This document shows positions 49,620-60,868 of a stretch of DNA of 64,000 nt, one piece after another. The position numbers were made by a program, and so were the translations under genes. Numbering within the stretch: position 1 is the stretch's first letter; every line of letters begins with the position of its first letter. The DNA is taken from positions 630,001 through 694,000 of the forward strand of contig JAKJHU010000076.1 in the NCBI GenBank assembly GCA_022316685.1. Direction: 5' to 3'. This stretch comes from Progne subis subis. Its lineage: Eukaryota; Chordata; Aves; Passeriformes; Hirundinidae. A model generated the notes under the pieces. It had not been told where the DNA came from and ran no database searches. It was given only the letters and a program-made list of their open reading frames with translations.

Positions 49620-49665
49620 GGGGGGGGGGGGGGGGGGGGGGGGGGAGGGGAGGGAAGAGGGAACA
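49620..49665 (+). repeat. Poly-G run (26 nt) with G/A-rich tail
   Basis: Twenty-six consecutive G occupy 49620-49645, followed by AGGGGAGGGAAGAGGG. The preceding 15 bp is also purine-only. The run can form G-quadruplexes and lies in otherwise AT-rich DNA. Frame 49555-49866 reads it as eight Gly and is not a gene on this evidence. Run length in the assembly is likely to be inexact. Confidence 0.93.
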
Positions 49666-51663
49666 TTTTCTTTCTTGTATGGCCTGCCTTACTTTAATAT
49701 GAAGAAATATTCTATATACATATTAAAGAACATGAATAGTGATGTTTACAAAATATATATGTATCTAGGAGTTGCTACTTCTACTTCTGAAAACAGACTC
49801 TGTAAAACCGTTCTACACAATTTAGGAACAAATGCAGCAACTTATTTATTTGTGTTTCTTTATTAATTTTGGGATGGAGAAAGAGAAATATCTATGTTTT
49901 TCATAAGATGAAAGAAGAATAACCAAGGTATGCCAGAAGAATTGGTCTGATTAACAGATTCCTTATAACTGAAACAACAATACTATTAATCACAAAATCA
50001 TAAATTCATTGACTGTCTCTACAGGAGAATTCCTGTGGTTTAAGGAAACAATATATTAAAATGCTATTTAATTTGTATGTTTCTCATTCCCTCCAAATTC
50101 AACCTAAGTCAGGCTCAAGTAATTTTCTTGGCATTGCACATCCCTGAAAAAAAATAAAATACATTTTTCTCCATTAAATAAGGAGAAAATTTGTAATTGA
50201 CCAAATTTCTAAGTGGAAATCAGAATTTAAATACCACTGCATCATAACTACAGACAGATGCATGCTTAAGTGTATCTTTATAAGTCTCTAAGGTATAATT
50301 ATTATAGGTTTATTATCTGTCTATATGAATACTTAGGAGAACAAAGTACTATTAAATTCTCTCTTCTCAAGAACTTTACCTAACAGACCAGAAAATTATC
50401 TGACCTAGAGCCCTATTAATGGGCATGTCCCTTCCCTCTGAGACTGCTCCTGAGCTCCTGAGGCCAAACTAAAAGATCCTTGTGGAGTTTACATTTGTCT
50501 CTTATGCAGGCATGACTTTCATTTTCTTTAATGGGAGTTTTGCTTGATCTGATTCCCTGACACTTATGTGATGCAGAGGAGTAGATTGCAGAGGAGGTGT
50601 TAGTAATGGCCTTTAAAACTGACAAGAGCCCAAAGAACAGTGATGCTATCTCAAGGAGGGCTTTTGTGCAGGAGTCATTTTATTTAGTGTTCTGTATGAC
50701 TGTGAGTGCATGAACTCTCTCTCCTTCAAGTATACACACAAGAAAAACTCTTCAAAATGATCTGTATTTTCCTCCTTTTTGCTGTGGTGTTTGCATCTAT
50801 CTTGTGTTTCTCCTCATGACAGAAAAAAATTATGTTGTCAGGTGACTCAAAATGCCTCACTACAGCAGTGTCCTCTCTGCTGGACTGTACAATTAGTCTG
50901 TTAGCTTTAAGTAGGGACTTTTCCTCCTTGTGTAATCCCATAGTGTTGACCACATATTCAGATAAAAATTCAATGGTAAGTAATAGTCAGAGATATTCAA
51001 TTATTACAGTCCTTCTAACCCTCAAGACCTAATATTACATTCCCAAATACAAGTCAGTAAATTCCTGTTAGCAGTAACCAGCAAATTATATATATTATCT
51101 TCATTATTCTTATATTCACAGTCATATATACCCAAAAAAAGTATAAATTGTGACGTGACTTGATTTGAGGGTGATGGAACCAGTTAGAGGTGTGGGAAGG
51201 AATTCTTCCTCCAAGTTCTGTTAGCATCCATGGAAATAAACACTTTTTTCTATTAAACACAATATTGCTCAGATGATATAATTCTATTTCCCCATGGTTT
51301 AATTATATGTCACTGGATGAAGTGGATTTTGGATTTAGGCCCTGTAATTTTTATGTTGGCATTACATAAAAATATTCATGTTTCCAGAAGTCGCAATATT
51401 TTTTTACAAATTATTTTTCTTGTATTTACTATATGTGTATGCACCATTTTGTCTTTTTCTTATGATAGACAACTGGGACTAATGAGTTAAAATTTTGAAA
51501 AATTGGCATTTGCAATGAAAAGTAGCTTGAAAAAAAAACCAAAAACCCCCAAACTTCACAAATAAAATAAAACCCAAACACATCTGTTTGAAACAGAATT
51601 CTTTCTTTGTAAACAACGTATTCTCCTAAGAAGTGCTTGGAGCCTCTTTTATTTAGAACACAC

Positions 51664-51748
51664 GAAGTGAAATACCGCAAGCCGTAGTCCACCATTACAG
51701 AAAACAAAGAAGTGAAGTACCCCAAGCCCTAGTCCACCATTACAGAAA
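51664..51748 (+). repeat. 45-bp imperfect tandem duplication
   Basis: Two adjacent copies start GAAGTGAARTACC and share TAGTCCACCATTACAGAAA; they begin at 51664 and 51709. Three substitutions separate them over about 40 bp (A/G, G/C, G/C), so this event is older than the 71-bp and 66-bp ones. Confidence 0.9.
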
Positions 51749-52296
51749 GTATAACAGGTTATGATATAAAAGGACTCTTCTTGATCCTATTTTCTCTAAA
51801 AATACAGTAGATTTTTAACATACGTCCTTGTTGTCTTCAAACCACCTGGATGAAAATAAGGAACTGATGTCTTTTTTGTCTTTTTTTATTTTTTGGTACA
51901 AAATCTTAATCATTACTTGGGAAGGGCTGCGGTGAAGTTTCAGTATGAGGATGGACTTCAATCAACCCTGTAAATTGTCTGGATTGTTTTTGAGCAATGG
52001 CTTAAGTATATTTTGCCAACTGCACTGTTTAAACCTTTTCCTCTTCAGTTTCACCTGAATTTTCTTTAAAGCATTTTGACCTCTTCATGTGGGCTAGGAA
52101 ATCATTGTCATCATTGTTTTATTACTCTCCTTTGGACAAAAGCAAATCAAGAAGTGTGTGTAGATTAGCTAAAGAAATGGAAAGTTGATTTCTGCTAATG
52201 CAAGAAATCTGTACAGCCCATATATAAAATTTCCAGTTGAGTGTTGAAGGTAGCCACATTTCAAACCCTTTAGTTGCTATAATAGAGCTTAATATG

Positions 52297-52317
52297 AAAA
52301 AAAAAAAAAAAAAAAAA
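52297..52317 (+). repeat. Poly-A run (21 nt)
   Basis: This is an uninterrupted A run. No retroposon body was recognised on its 5' side. Confidence 0.88.
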
Positions 52318-53016
52318 GTGTAGAGAATGTGCTTTCTTGTGCTATTTTAAAGGTATGCCTAAGAGAAAGAGGATTATTTTATTATTGAAAAGAACTAAGA
52401 CAATATCATTCACATGGAAATCATTGACATCTTACAGGTTTTACCTAGTATGATAGTGAGGGAGGCAATGGCATACTAGTGAAAGAAAACCTTTTCGGAG
52501 CTCAGCATGGCTGCAGGGATTTTATTTGCTCTGACATCTTTGATAATTTGACAACTGCTCTTAATTATTAAAAATGTCTAGCATCTGTAAGTTTAAGCTG
52601 TATCTTCTATGAAAACTGAATAGTACATGTTCTTACTCTGATTCCACTACAATGACAAAAACTGAAATTTTGTAATCTACTAACACACTCAACTATATCT
52701 GTGTCAATGGCTACTGAAGATTATTTTCAAAATATAAAATGATAAAATAAGTAACAAGCACACAATACTCCCCTGCCTTAACTTGCACTTTTTTGGGTAC
52801 TTTAGGCTTTGGGTTTGGATTTTATGTTTCTTCCCCCTAGACATTGTTCTGGAGGTGATCAGATTAATCACAGTTTTTGATTAAAGAGCAATATGCAGCC
52901 TTGTACAATATTTGTGTCTCAGTATCTCAGCATATCAATATTGATATTTTGAACAACAAGAAAGGACTAGGTCATTTTGTGTTGGGTCCAATTTCCACCA
53001 GTGTATATGTGAAAAA

Positions 53017-53065
53017 AGCAAGCAAACAAACAAACAAAACAAAACAATCAAAAACCCAAAAATAC
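53017..53065 (-). repeat. A/C low-complexity tract
   Basis: AAACAAACAAACAAAACAAAACAA-type units form the tract. It gives the Lys/Thr/Gln run in frame 52877-53215. Confidence 0.85.
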
Positions 53066-53664
53066 AAAGGCAAAATCAAGGTGAAAATGAAGTTATACCT
53101 TGTTTTGAATATTAGCATGGCTCACATACAAGGACAACAGAGAACCCAACATGCCCATCGTGTTTATGAATACAAGATAATTTCTTGTTTATGTCAAGAT
53201 TTGCAGGCCCAATGAAGACTTTTAACAAAATCATGGGAGAGCTCATTGTTTAATGATTGCAGCAAGTGTATACCCCAGCCTCATGAAATCTAATTTCTCC
53301 CATAAATTTATTTCAGATGAAACTGAAAGATTTTTAAACCTTCTGTCATTCCTGGACTACTGTTATCCTAATTAAAGCTACTTTTCAGTGGGTTGTCAGA
53401 ATTCTAAAAGCCTGGACAAGGGGGCATAATTTCCTCAATAAATATACTTTAAACTCATGGTTTCTGGAAATGCCAATCTAACTTTCAGGCACAAGGCAAA
53501 GGATAGCCATATAGTATTTTCTGAGAATTGCCAAACAGTGAATAGATATCACAAGCTATGACTGTCCTTGTGGGTCCTATGCAGAGACCATATGGCAGAA
53601 ACTTAGGCAGGTATTGCAGAAATTCATGGAGGATTTTTTATGTGAACAGAAGAGGTCTGTATGC

Positions 53665-54932
53665 ATTAAACACATGAGAATATATTATGTCAAACCAACA
53701 GTCCATCCAACCATCAACACAGCAGCAGATGTTTAGAGGGGGAACACCAATCTTGTTGCTTTTTGCAATCCAAATTCTGTCAATGGCCATGGGTTGTTGT
53801 TTAATGGTACACTGTAATTTAGATATTTTAGTAAATGAACATCTAGTTCTTTTTCAGTTTACTTCATGTCTCCACCTACAACATCATAGTGCAGAAAGCT
53901 CTGTAAATTTGCTGCTCCCTGTTTTAAGGACTGTGTTTTATCTACTGGAAAAGGATCTCCTAATCTGAAGAACCTTTATTTCTAATATTGCAGTTTGGTT
54001 AACAACGGCTTCTTATTCGTTTTCAAGATTAATAATATCTCAATTCAGTCTCCACAAAGGAGATTAGAAGCAGTCATAAATTTGCAGATCCACTGTTCTT
54101 TTTTTCTCCAGGTCTCTAAAATCATGAAAAGAGCTGGTCCCAGCACATACCCTATGGGAGTGCATTTCATATTCTCCCCCATATGGGAAAGCAACTATTA
54201 AATCCAATTCTATGCTATTCTGTTTTATACTATGTCAGCCTACTTTATCCCTTCTATCATTTAGCCAACTTTCAGTGCCTAAATGAAGATTTCACAACTT
54301 ATTTTATTTAGAAGCCTTTGGTGTACCTTTGAAAACTCTAAATTTGTTCAAATATCTCTTGTTAATACTCGTGCTTACAATCATTCTTCCAGAACTGCAG
54401 GAGGTCAGTGAGGAAGGATTTCCCTTTACAGAAGATAGGCTGACTCTTTCCCAAAAGGCTCTGTTTACTGCTAAGATCTTATTTTTCTATTGTAGACTCA
54501 GACTCATTGTTCCTGTAATTCCCACAATCTTAGCTGGATGTCTTATCACAGATAGGCAATCTTGACAGTCTTCCTGTCCTACACATGTGATGGCCACACC
54601 ATGATAGGTTACACAAGATGGGTGAAATGTCACCTGGTAGTGCTGACTTATGAACATCTAATTTATCTATTTTGTCTAATATATCCTGTATATTTTTAGA
54701 AGTGATTCAATTCCTTTGACCTATATGCTGCAAAAAGGGCTTTAGATATGGGCATCTATTCAATGTCTTCCACAATGTAGACCAATTCAAAGAATTCACT
54801 GTGGTTATCTACGATAACCTTGTCACACCTGAATTTTCTTTCAGAATTTTGTCACAATATGGTCTCACCATTTCCCTCTCAGAAGTGTTTTAAAGTCCTT
54901 TATCGCTTGTCTCTCATGGAGCTTCCCAGCTC
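53665..54932 (-). mobile_element. Old CR1 LINE, 3' part (3' UTR and reverse transcriptase), interrupted
   Basis: Read antisense, the landmarks follow an old amniote CR1 from its 3' end inward: CAAACCAACAGTCCATCCAA (53691), ACCTACAACATCATAGTGCA (53875), CATGAAAAGAGCTGGTCCCA (54123), GGTCAGTGAGGAAGGATTTC with CTTTACAGAAGATAGGCTGA (54403-54443), ATGATAGGTTACACA (54602), and GACCAATTCAAAGAATTCAC with the following ATAACCTTGTC (54780-54825). The stretch near 54115-54460 corresponds to the reverse-transcriptase coding part. It is full of stops and indels and cannot encode protein. It ends where the minus-strand LTR begins, and its 5' part resumes beyond the LTR. Confidence 0.82.
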
Positions 54933-55457
54933 TGTTTTCGCCCAGGCTAGCTCGAGACAAGCAGCAGACAAAAGAGCTTCCCTGGGTCCTAAAAACCCAG
55001 GAGTTGGCTGAGAACCTTTCCCTTAGCATGAGAGAGCGAGACCCAGTCGGCAGCAAAGGAAGAGGTCAGGCTTGATCCGGGGGCAAAACCAAGGCTTTTA
55101 TTCTGTTAGGTCTTGCCCAGACCTCCACCCTGTCCGGCTGTCCAAACTGAGCCATCTGCCCAGCCGTGTATTCTGGGCTTATATACAAGGGAGGGGCTAA
55201 AGGAGGGGACAGGCCAACACCCAGTGAGGGATAAGGTGAGAATGGAACAGGGTTGGAGGGACATTCAAGGAAACCAATGGGGAACAAAAAGGGAGGGATC
55301 TTCTTGGTCCTTGCTCTGTCATTTGATGTCTTTTACCCAAACGCTCCAGAAGCTGGGTGGAACAGCCGAATTACAGACAGGACCCGCAGGAGGGGACTGG
55401 GAGGAATGTGAGAGGATGGGCAGGGAAAAGGGCAGGGACAAACCTCGGGATATAACA
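54933..55457 (-). mobile_element. Solo LTR inserted into the CR1 element
   Basis: This 525-bp GC-rich block reads on the minus strand as TGTTATATCCCGAGG at its start (plus 55457) and CGAAAACA at its end (plus 54933). The two ends share an imperfect inverted repeat, TGTT...CCC. It carries TATATAAG (55186-55179) and AATAAA (55102-55097), then a U5-like tail. The 141-codon plus-strand frame 55113-55538, longest in the window, is antisense through this LTR and is not a gene. I found no matching flanking duplication. The CR1 sequence lies on both sides, so the LTR inserted after the CR1. Confidence 0.82.
55097..55186 (-). promoter_or_regulatory. LTR TATA box and polyadenylation signal
   Basis: On the minus strand TATATAAG (55186-55179) is followed about 75 bp later by AATAAA (55102-55097), the normal order for an LTR core promoter and R region. 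Confidence 0.65.
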
Positions 55458-56995
55458 TTTTCCAGAAGAACGGGGGAGTACAGAACAAACCATTATAAGA
55501 CCCTATATAAAAATGAAATACAATATGAAACCAAATAACACACAGCAACAGTGCTTAGTGTCATATTTACTATCAGTCTAAGGATATTTTTGCAGGTGCT
55601 ATTCAAATTATTTTTGAGATTGTTTTTAATTTTCTGTTCATGTACGTTCTGCATATTCTATGGTTCATTTTTTATCCACATTTAGTGTGTTTCTAATTTC
55701 TTCAACACTGAATTTTTATCTATTTTATCATTGTATTCTGTTCTACTGACTAATATAAGATTTTGAGGTTGATTTAGATTTGCTTTAATTTCACATTCTT
55801 TGTACTTGGATTTTCACTGTAATAATTTTTAGGTAGAATTCAAGATGAAAAGAGTGTTTTAAAGGTTTGTTTGGAGTTTTCTTATTACATTTTGTTTGAT
55901 TGTTCTGTTGGTTGGTTTGCTTGGTATGGGTTTTTTGTCCAGGGCTTGCTCTCCCATTTATTCTGTAAAACTTTCATCCTTTCTGAAAAATGAAAACTCA
56001 TATTCTGGGGTTTTTGGCCTGTTCCCTGCTTTTAAACCTACTTCTGCCATGGTCATTATCACATAATAAATATCCCAATAATATTTCTTGAAATGGTTCC
56101 TCCTGCATTATTGAAGACAAAATTTTTAACAGAATTTTTTCCTGTGAGTTCTAAGACCTTTTTATTCTAGAAATAAAACATTCATCATAGCAGAAAAAGG
56201 AAGTTTACACCTCATTCCATTTAATCCTATCAGATTTCTAGGTAGATAATCAGAATCTCTCATACTTGGTATGTCTCCCAAACTTGGAAATTTTTCCATC
56301 TTGCTCAGCATTTTGTATTTTTCACAGGCATAGTTCCATGCTAGTTCTACATTTTTATAAAAACCATAAGATTTCCATCCAAAATGAATAATGCTTTTAA
56401 ATTATTATCATAATAATTGTTGTCTAAGTTTCATACATTCATTCTTCCTCTGTTACGTCGTAGTCTAGAAACTGGAAGCCTGACACCACAACATTCCATG
56501 GCTTATCCTCTTTCCACCAAGACTTTGAGTTACCTGGTATGTCAGGGTAATTGTTTAGGTTCCAAGCATTTTAATAATTACTTTTGTTATTTTCCAGGCT
56601 CTCAGAATAATTAAGGAAACACTAAGTTTTTCCCTAATTCACTGATTAATGTTGTATATTCTATGCATAAAACACTGTGCTTCCATTGTGAATTTCCTTC
56701 CTCTCTTTTGAGAGACACACTTAGCGTTAGTTTTGATATCACTTCTGCAGACGGCATCAGCCTAAACTACTTGTTCTTCTGCAACAATTGGCTTTCTATT
56801 AACTTCTGATTTGAATACTTCTTTTCAGCATTTTGGGTTTGGGGTAACATTACCATTACAAGGATACCACACCTGGTTTCTTTCTACTCAAGTTCCTCTG
56901 TCCATAAAGTTCCACAGTTCTTAATGTATCTAAAACCCTACTGTTTATTCAGTTTTCCTATTGGCTCCTCCATATAATGGAACTCTAGGCTTCTA
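55458..56995 (-). mobile_element. Old CR1 LINE, 5' part (endonuclease region and upstream)
   Basis: Beyond the LTR the antisense CR1 order resumes. CATGGTCATTATCACATAAT lies at about 56048, CCATGGCTTATCCTCTTTCC with CACCAAGACTTTGAGTTACC at 56496-56535 (complement of the endonuclease motif around the catalytic Glu-Thr-Trp-Trp), and TAATTGTTTAGGTTCCAAGC with ATTTTAATAATTAC just after it. GCATTTTGGGTTTGGGG is at 56828 and AAGTTCCACAGTTCTTAATG with TATCTAAAACCCT at about 56908-56941. Coding frames are destroyed. Together with 53665-54932 this leaves about 2.8 kb of one CR1 copy. The part 55458-56040 is weakly matched and the 5' limit is approximate. Confidence 0.7.
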
Positions 56996-59304
56996 TCCAT
57001 GTGTAAAATTAAATCAAATTTCATAGTTAAAGAAGAGCTCTCCTACTAAAAATATAAGCAGAGAAAAGGAAAGAAAGTGGTTGAGGTTCAAAGTAGGCAA
57101 AGCAAAAGATGGTCATCTCAAAAAAAGTGGAAGTTTCTTGAGGCACTGAACTTTCATAGTGACCTTTAATGCAGTGACTCAGAGAAATACCCGTGACAAA
57201 GTGATATTGTACACAGCATGGCAAAAATAACTAGATTATTATAAACCCATGACTTTTAAAAATATCCACGAGAAGAATGGTTATGTATCTTTTCAATAGT
57301 CAATTCTTTTCTTTCTTTTTTTTCTTTTAATCATCCGTTTGAAGTCCATATTTACATTTTTTTTCTTAGCAGTGTCCTCAATTCCCAAACTATGAAATGT
57401 GGGAAACATTTTTCTGGAAACATCAAAAAATTATTCTTCCAACTTCCCACTTTTTACAGTCAACAGAACATTTTCTTTTCCAGCCATTAGGGCCATTAGT
57501 CTTATGAAACAACTTTACTTCAAACCACTCACTGTTTCAAAACTCAATTTTAAAGGCAATGTTTAGTGGAAAATTATGAAAAAAACATATTAAAACCATA
57601 ACTACTTCTTGTTTGCTCTGTGGAAAAATAAAAAAATCAGCCAACATTTCAATGTTTCATGGGCAAAGGTACAAAGGGAAGAAAATATTTTTTTAAACTT
57701 GGGAATGATTTTACTCACTTGACATGTAAAATACAGTTTAAATTCTGAGGAAAGTAATAGGCTACAAGTGCACGGAATTGATTTCTCTGTTCTGATGCAT
57801 CTCTAGAAAAAAATCATATGCTTCCTTCTCATACAAGCAGGAAGCCAAGAAAGTACTTGTCTAAAGAAACTGGAAAACAATGATCCAGTTATTTTATTGA
57901 TGGTGGTAGTGGTGAGTTTATTATAATTTGCTAGTAGGAAGAAAATTCATCATCATACTGTCCCCATATCAAAGTATACATGGTAGTTATTCTTGAGACA
58001 GTTGATATAAATATTACAGTTGTTTATCATTCCCTCCAAAACTGGGCGGCCAATGCACTTTCTTTTTTCCAGTTACCATCAGCTGCAAATTTGCAATTTG
58101 TTTCTTCTTTTTCAAGACAAAACCCCGTTTATTTTGGTGTATTATAAATTTTATCTTTTACAGAACCACATATTTTGAGAACTATTTTGTGCGTCAGTAT
58201 TAACCCTTGAATATCTTATTCCTTGATTCTTTTGAGCCATCATTTTCCAACTTGCCAGAGAGGAAGTATTAAGTTTCTAAAAAGTGGATTGGTGAGATGA
58301 TTTCTTAATATTTGATGATTTCTGAAGATAATTAACACGTTCTTTTTAACTACACAGTAGACAGAGCTTTGTCTACAATCAGTTTAGTCCTGAAGCAATC
58401 AACAATGACTCCCTCAAAAATATTCAAGTAAAGGTTCCATTTAGAACATGGCCTTGCAAAAAAACCCCAAATTTTTTATGGCTGAATATTTTCAACTTTT
58501 AGGACAAGCAATGGGTTCTGCATAATTTGAATAAACCATCAGCTTCCATCAGGTATATTCATCACATTTATCCAAATTGCATATGTCTGAAATTTATAAC
58601 AGCGGACACTAAGCTTTTCAACTTTTTAATCTGAAGGTGATGGTAAATTATTTCTATTAAAAAGGCTTTTTCTGATTTGAGGAAACTGTTTCACACCATG
58701 AATGAAACTGAGCTCAAAAACATACATGAAGATTGAGCTGTTCAGAAAAGTTTTCCTGTTGCTTTTAAGACAGCATCACCATGAAATATATATGAGATTG
58801 AAAGCCAATCCAGTCCTATCTAAAGAAGAAATAATTAGACACTGTTTTTCTGTCTAGCTTTAAGAATGCTGAACAAAGTGTAACAGGTTGTGTGGTATAA
58901 TTCTATACTGGTGACCGAACGTTGTCGCAAAGTGTGGCCACACCAAAAGCTCACATGGTTTTCTTTTACATATTAAATATGGATTTAGGTTCGGATAATT
59001 CTCATTAGACTATGATCCTGCCACCCCAAAATGTGAAGGATGCAAAACAGTGCAGACAATTGCACTCAGAGGCTTAAGTATGTATAACCCATCAGCCCGA
59101 GACAAGAGTTGCAACATGCTGAGCCTCAGATGAGAAGCCTAGAGAGCAAGTGCTTTTGATTTATGAAATTTAATTGACTTCATTTAATGGGGTGACCTAT
59201 TTTAAAAATAAGTGCATCCAAAACCAAGACAAGAAACATTTAAGTGTCATGTCCCACCTCTAAGGGGAAGGGAAGAAATCCAGATTTCACTGTTAGTTTT
59301 TAAG
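56996..59304. other. Unassigned AT-rich DNA
   Basis: No gene or repeat is recognisable up to the assembly gap. The 5' limit of the old CR1 could extend somewhat into this part. Confidence 0.5.
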
Positions 59305-59404
59305 NNNNNNNNNNNNNNNNNNNNNNNNNNNNNNNNNNNNNNNNNNNNNNNNNNNNNNNNNNNNNNNNNNNNNNNNNNNNNNNNNNNNNNNNNNNNNNNN
59401 NNNN
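59305..59404. other. Assembly gap of 100 N
   Basis: Exactly 100 N mark a scaffold gap. A round 100 is the usual placeholder for a gap of unknown size. The open frame 59212-59463 that crosses it has no meaning. Confidence 0.99.
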
Positions 59405-60360
59405 GCTTTCCAATATTCTACTACTGTTTCCTGCTGAATGTTAATTTAGAATTCTTATCCTAACTCACATTTAACATTAATCACAGTTTTTCAGGGAAAA
59501 AACACGAAAACTGATGGTTGATTAAAATAAATGTCTGAAAGTTTCTTTGATTTGAGGCCAAATTACAGCTTCCTTACTTTTAGCCAGTTTTTATTCAGAA
59601 GTTTCTGTTTAAGCCAAGGGATTTTTTAAATTCTGTGAAAGCCAGCATTATTCTCATCAGAATTTAGATCAGCTGTGAAATAATCAAATTTTGCAAACTT
59701 TCAATACTTACATAAAATATTCTATAAATAAGTAAAAGATTTATATATCTACAAAATGATCAATTTCATAAGATCAGAAATTTGAATAGAAATAGCATGC
59801 AAGAATAAATAATTAACTTTGAAAATGCCTAAGCATTGCTCAGATTAATTTTATTGGCTGTAAAGCTTGTATTCAACATATATCAATGCTGTATAAAGAG
59901 ATGTGTTCTTTCTTTTAAGAGATTCAAAATAAAAAAAAATTGCAAGGAGACATGCAAAATTAAATCCCAAATGCTTCTTAATTTCATGAAAACAGAAAAT
60001 TTATCTACTGCATTGTACTGACGTGTTCCAGAATTCATCAAAATGACACTAAATTTGAGGAGAAGAGGATTTGAATTCATAGAGTGAGCATAAATCCTTT
60101 CTTTTCCCCCTGCAGTATGAAGCACAACTTTTAAGGGAACAAAGTACTGTGAAAGCATGACAAAGTTATATTTAATATCAAAAGGATACATGCAATATCT
60201 GATTCACACCATGCGAAAACATACTTGCCTTCAAGACCGTTTAACCCCCAAGCTATGAATGACCCTTCTTTTTTGATACATCTGCCAGAGCTGTTCGGCT
60301 TCAGCATTTCATTGTAGACACACTCCCAAGATGACACATTTATACCCCAAGGTATTAATA
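59405..60360. other. Unassigned AT-rich DNA
   Basis: Nothing recognisable is seen. The frames 59836-60021, 59883-60191 and 60131-60367 overlap on opposite strands and lack domains. Confidence 0.55.
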
Positions 60361-60510
60361 AAATCATGGATTGATTGAATGGTTAGGGTTGGGAGAGACC
60401 AAAGATCATCTAGATCCAAAAATCCTGACATGAGCAATAGTCCAGGTTGTTCAAAGCCACATCCAATCAGGGCTTGAACTCTTCCAGGGATGGTGCATCC
60501 TGGTGGTGTA
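60361..60510 (-). mobile_element. CR1 LINE 3' end fragment (antisense)
   Basis: On the plus strand it reads AATCATGGATTGATTGAATG, then GGTTGGGAGAGACCAAAGAT with CATCTAGATCC, then CCAGGTTGTTCAAAGCCACA with TCCAATCAGGGC, then CTTGAACTCTTCCAGGGATG. This is the familiar antisense view of the avian CR1 3' end. The LINE therefore points to the minus strand and is truncated after about 145 bp. It is clearly less diverged than the CR1 at 53.7-57.0 kb. Confidence 0.92.
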
Positions 60511-60868
60511 TATTAATACTCAGCAGAGATTCACAATTTTTACAAGGAACTTCACCAAACCTGTCTGGGCGCTCATAGCCCAGAGTGGCTCTGTTACCCT
60601 GATCACATTAAAAAGCATGAAGTTTGATATTAGAAATAACAAGTATCTCTGATATGTATTTAATTCCTATTTAATAAGGCAGTTGTTATATGTTAAATAA
60701 GTAGTGGCACATTATTTAACACACAGAATAACAGTTATGCATGGTTTATCTGATGGATATCTTAAGAAGCAAACTGTCACTAAATATCTTTTTCTTAGAC
60801 TTTTAGCATTAGAATTAGCACCTTTAACTAAAGGGATTCAACACTTGAATTCCTAATAACTTTTTTTC
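60511..60868. other. Unassigned DNA with a 10-bp inverted repeat
   Basis: Between the CR1 tail and the LTR I see only an AT-rich inverted repeat, TGTTAAATAA at 60691-60700 and TTATTTAACA at 60712-60721 around an 11-nt loop. Confidence 0.5.

Larger units (their letters stand above)
49666..53664. other. Unassigned DNA with small repeats
   Basis: No gene or confident mobile element is seen. Open frames stay below about 115 codons. A 45-bp duplication, a poly-A run and an A/C tract are listed separately. Confidence 0.5.

Noticed and set aside
52075..52150. Possible antisense CR1 scrap (TCATCATTG...CTCCTTTGGACA)
   Set aside because: Only about 30-60 bp resemble the CR1 pattern and the flanks do not continue it. 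Not enough to annotate without a library search.
59212..59463. Open frame crossing the N gap
   Set aside because: It is continuous only because N codons are not stops.
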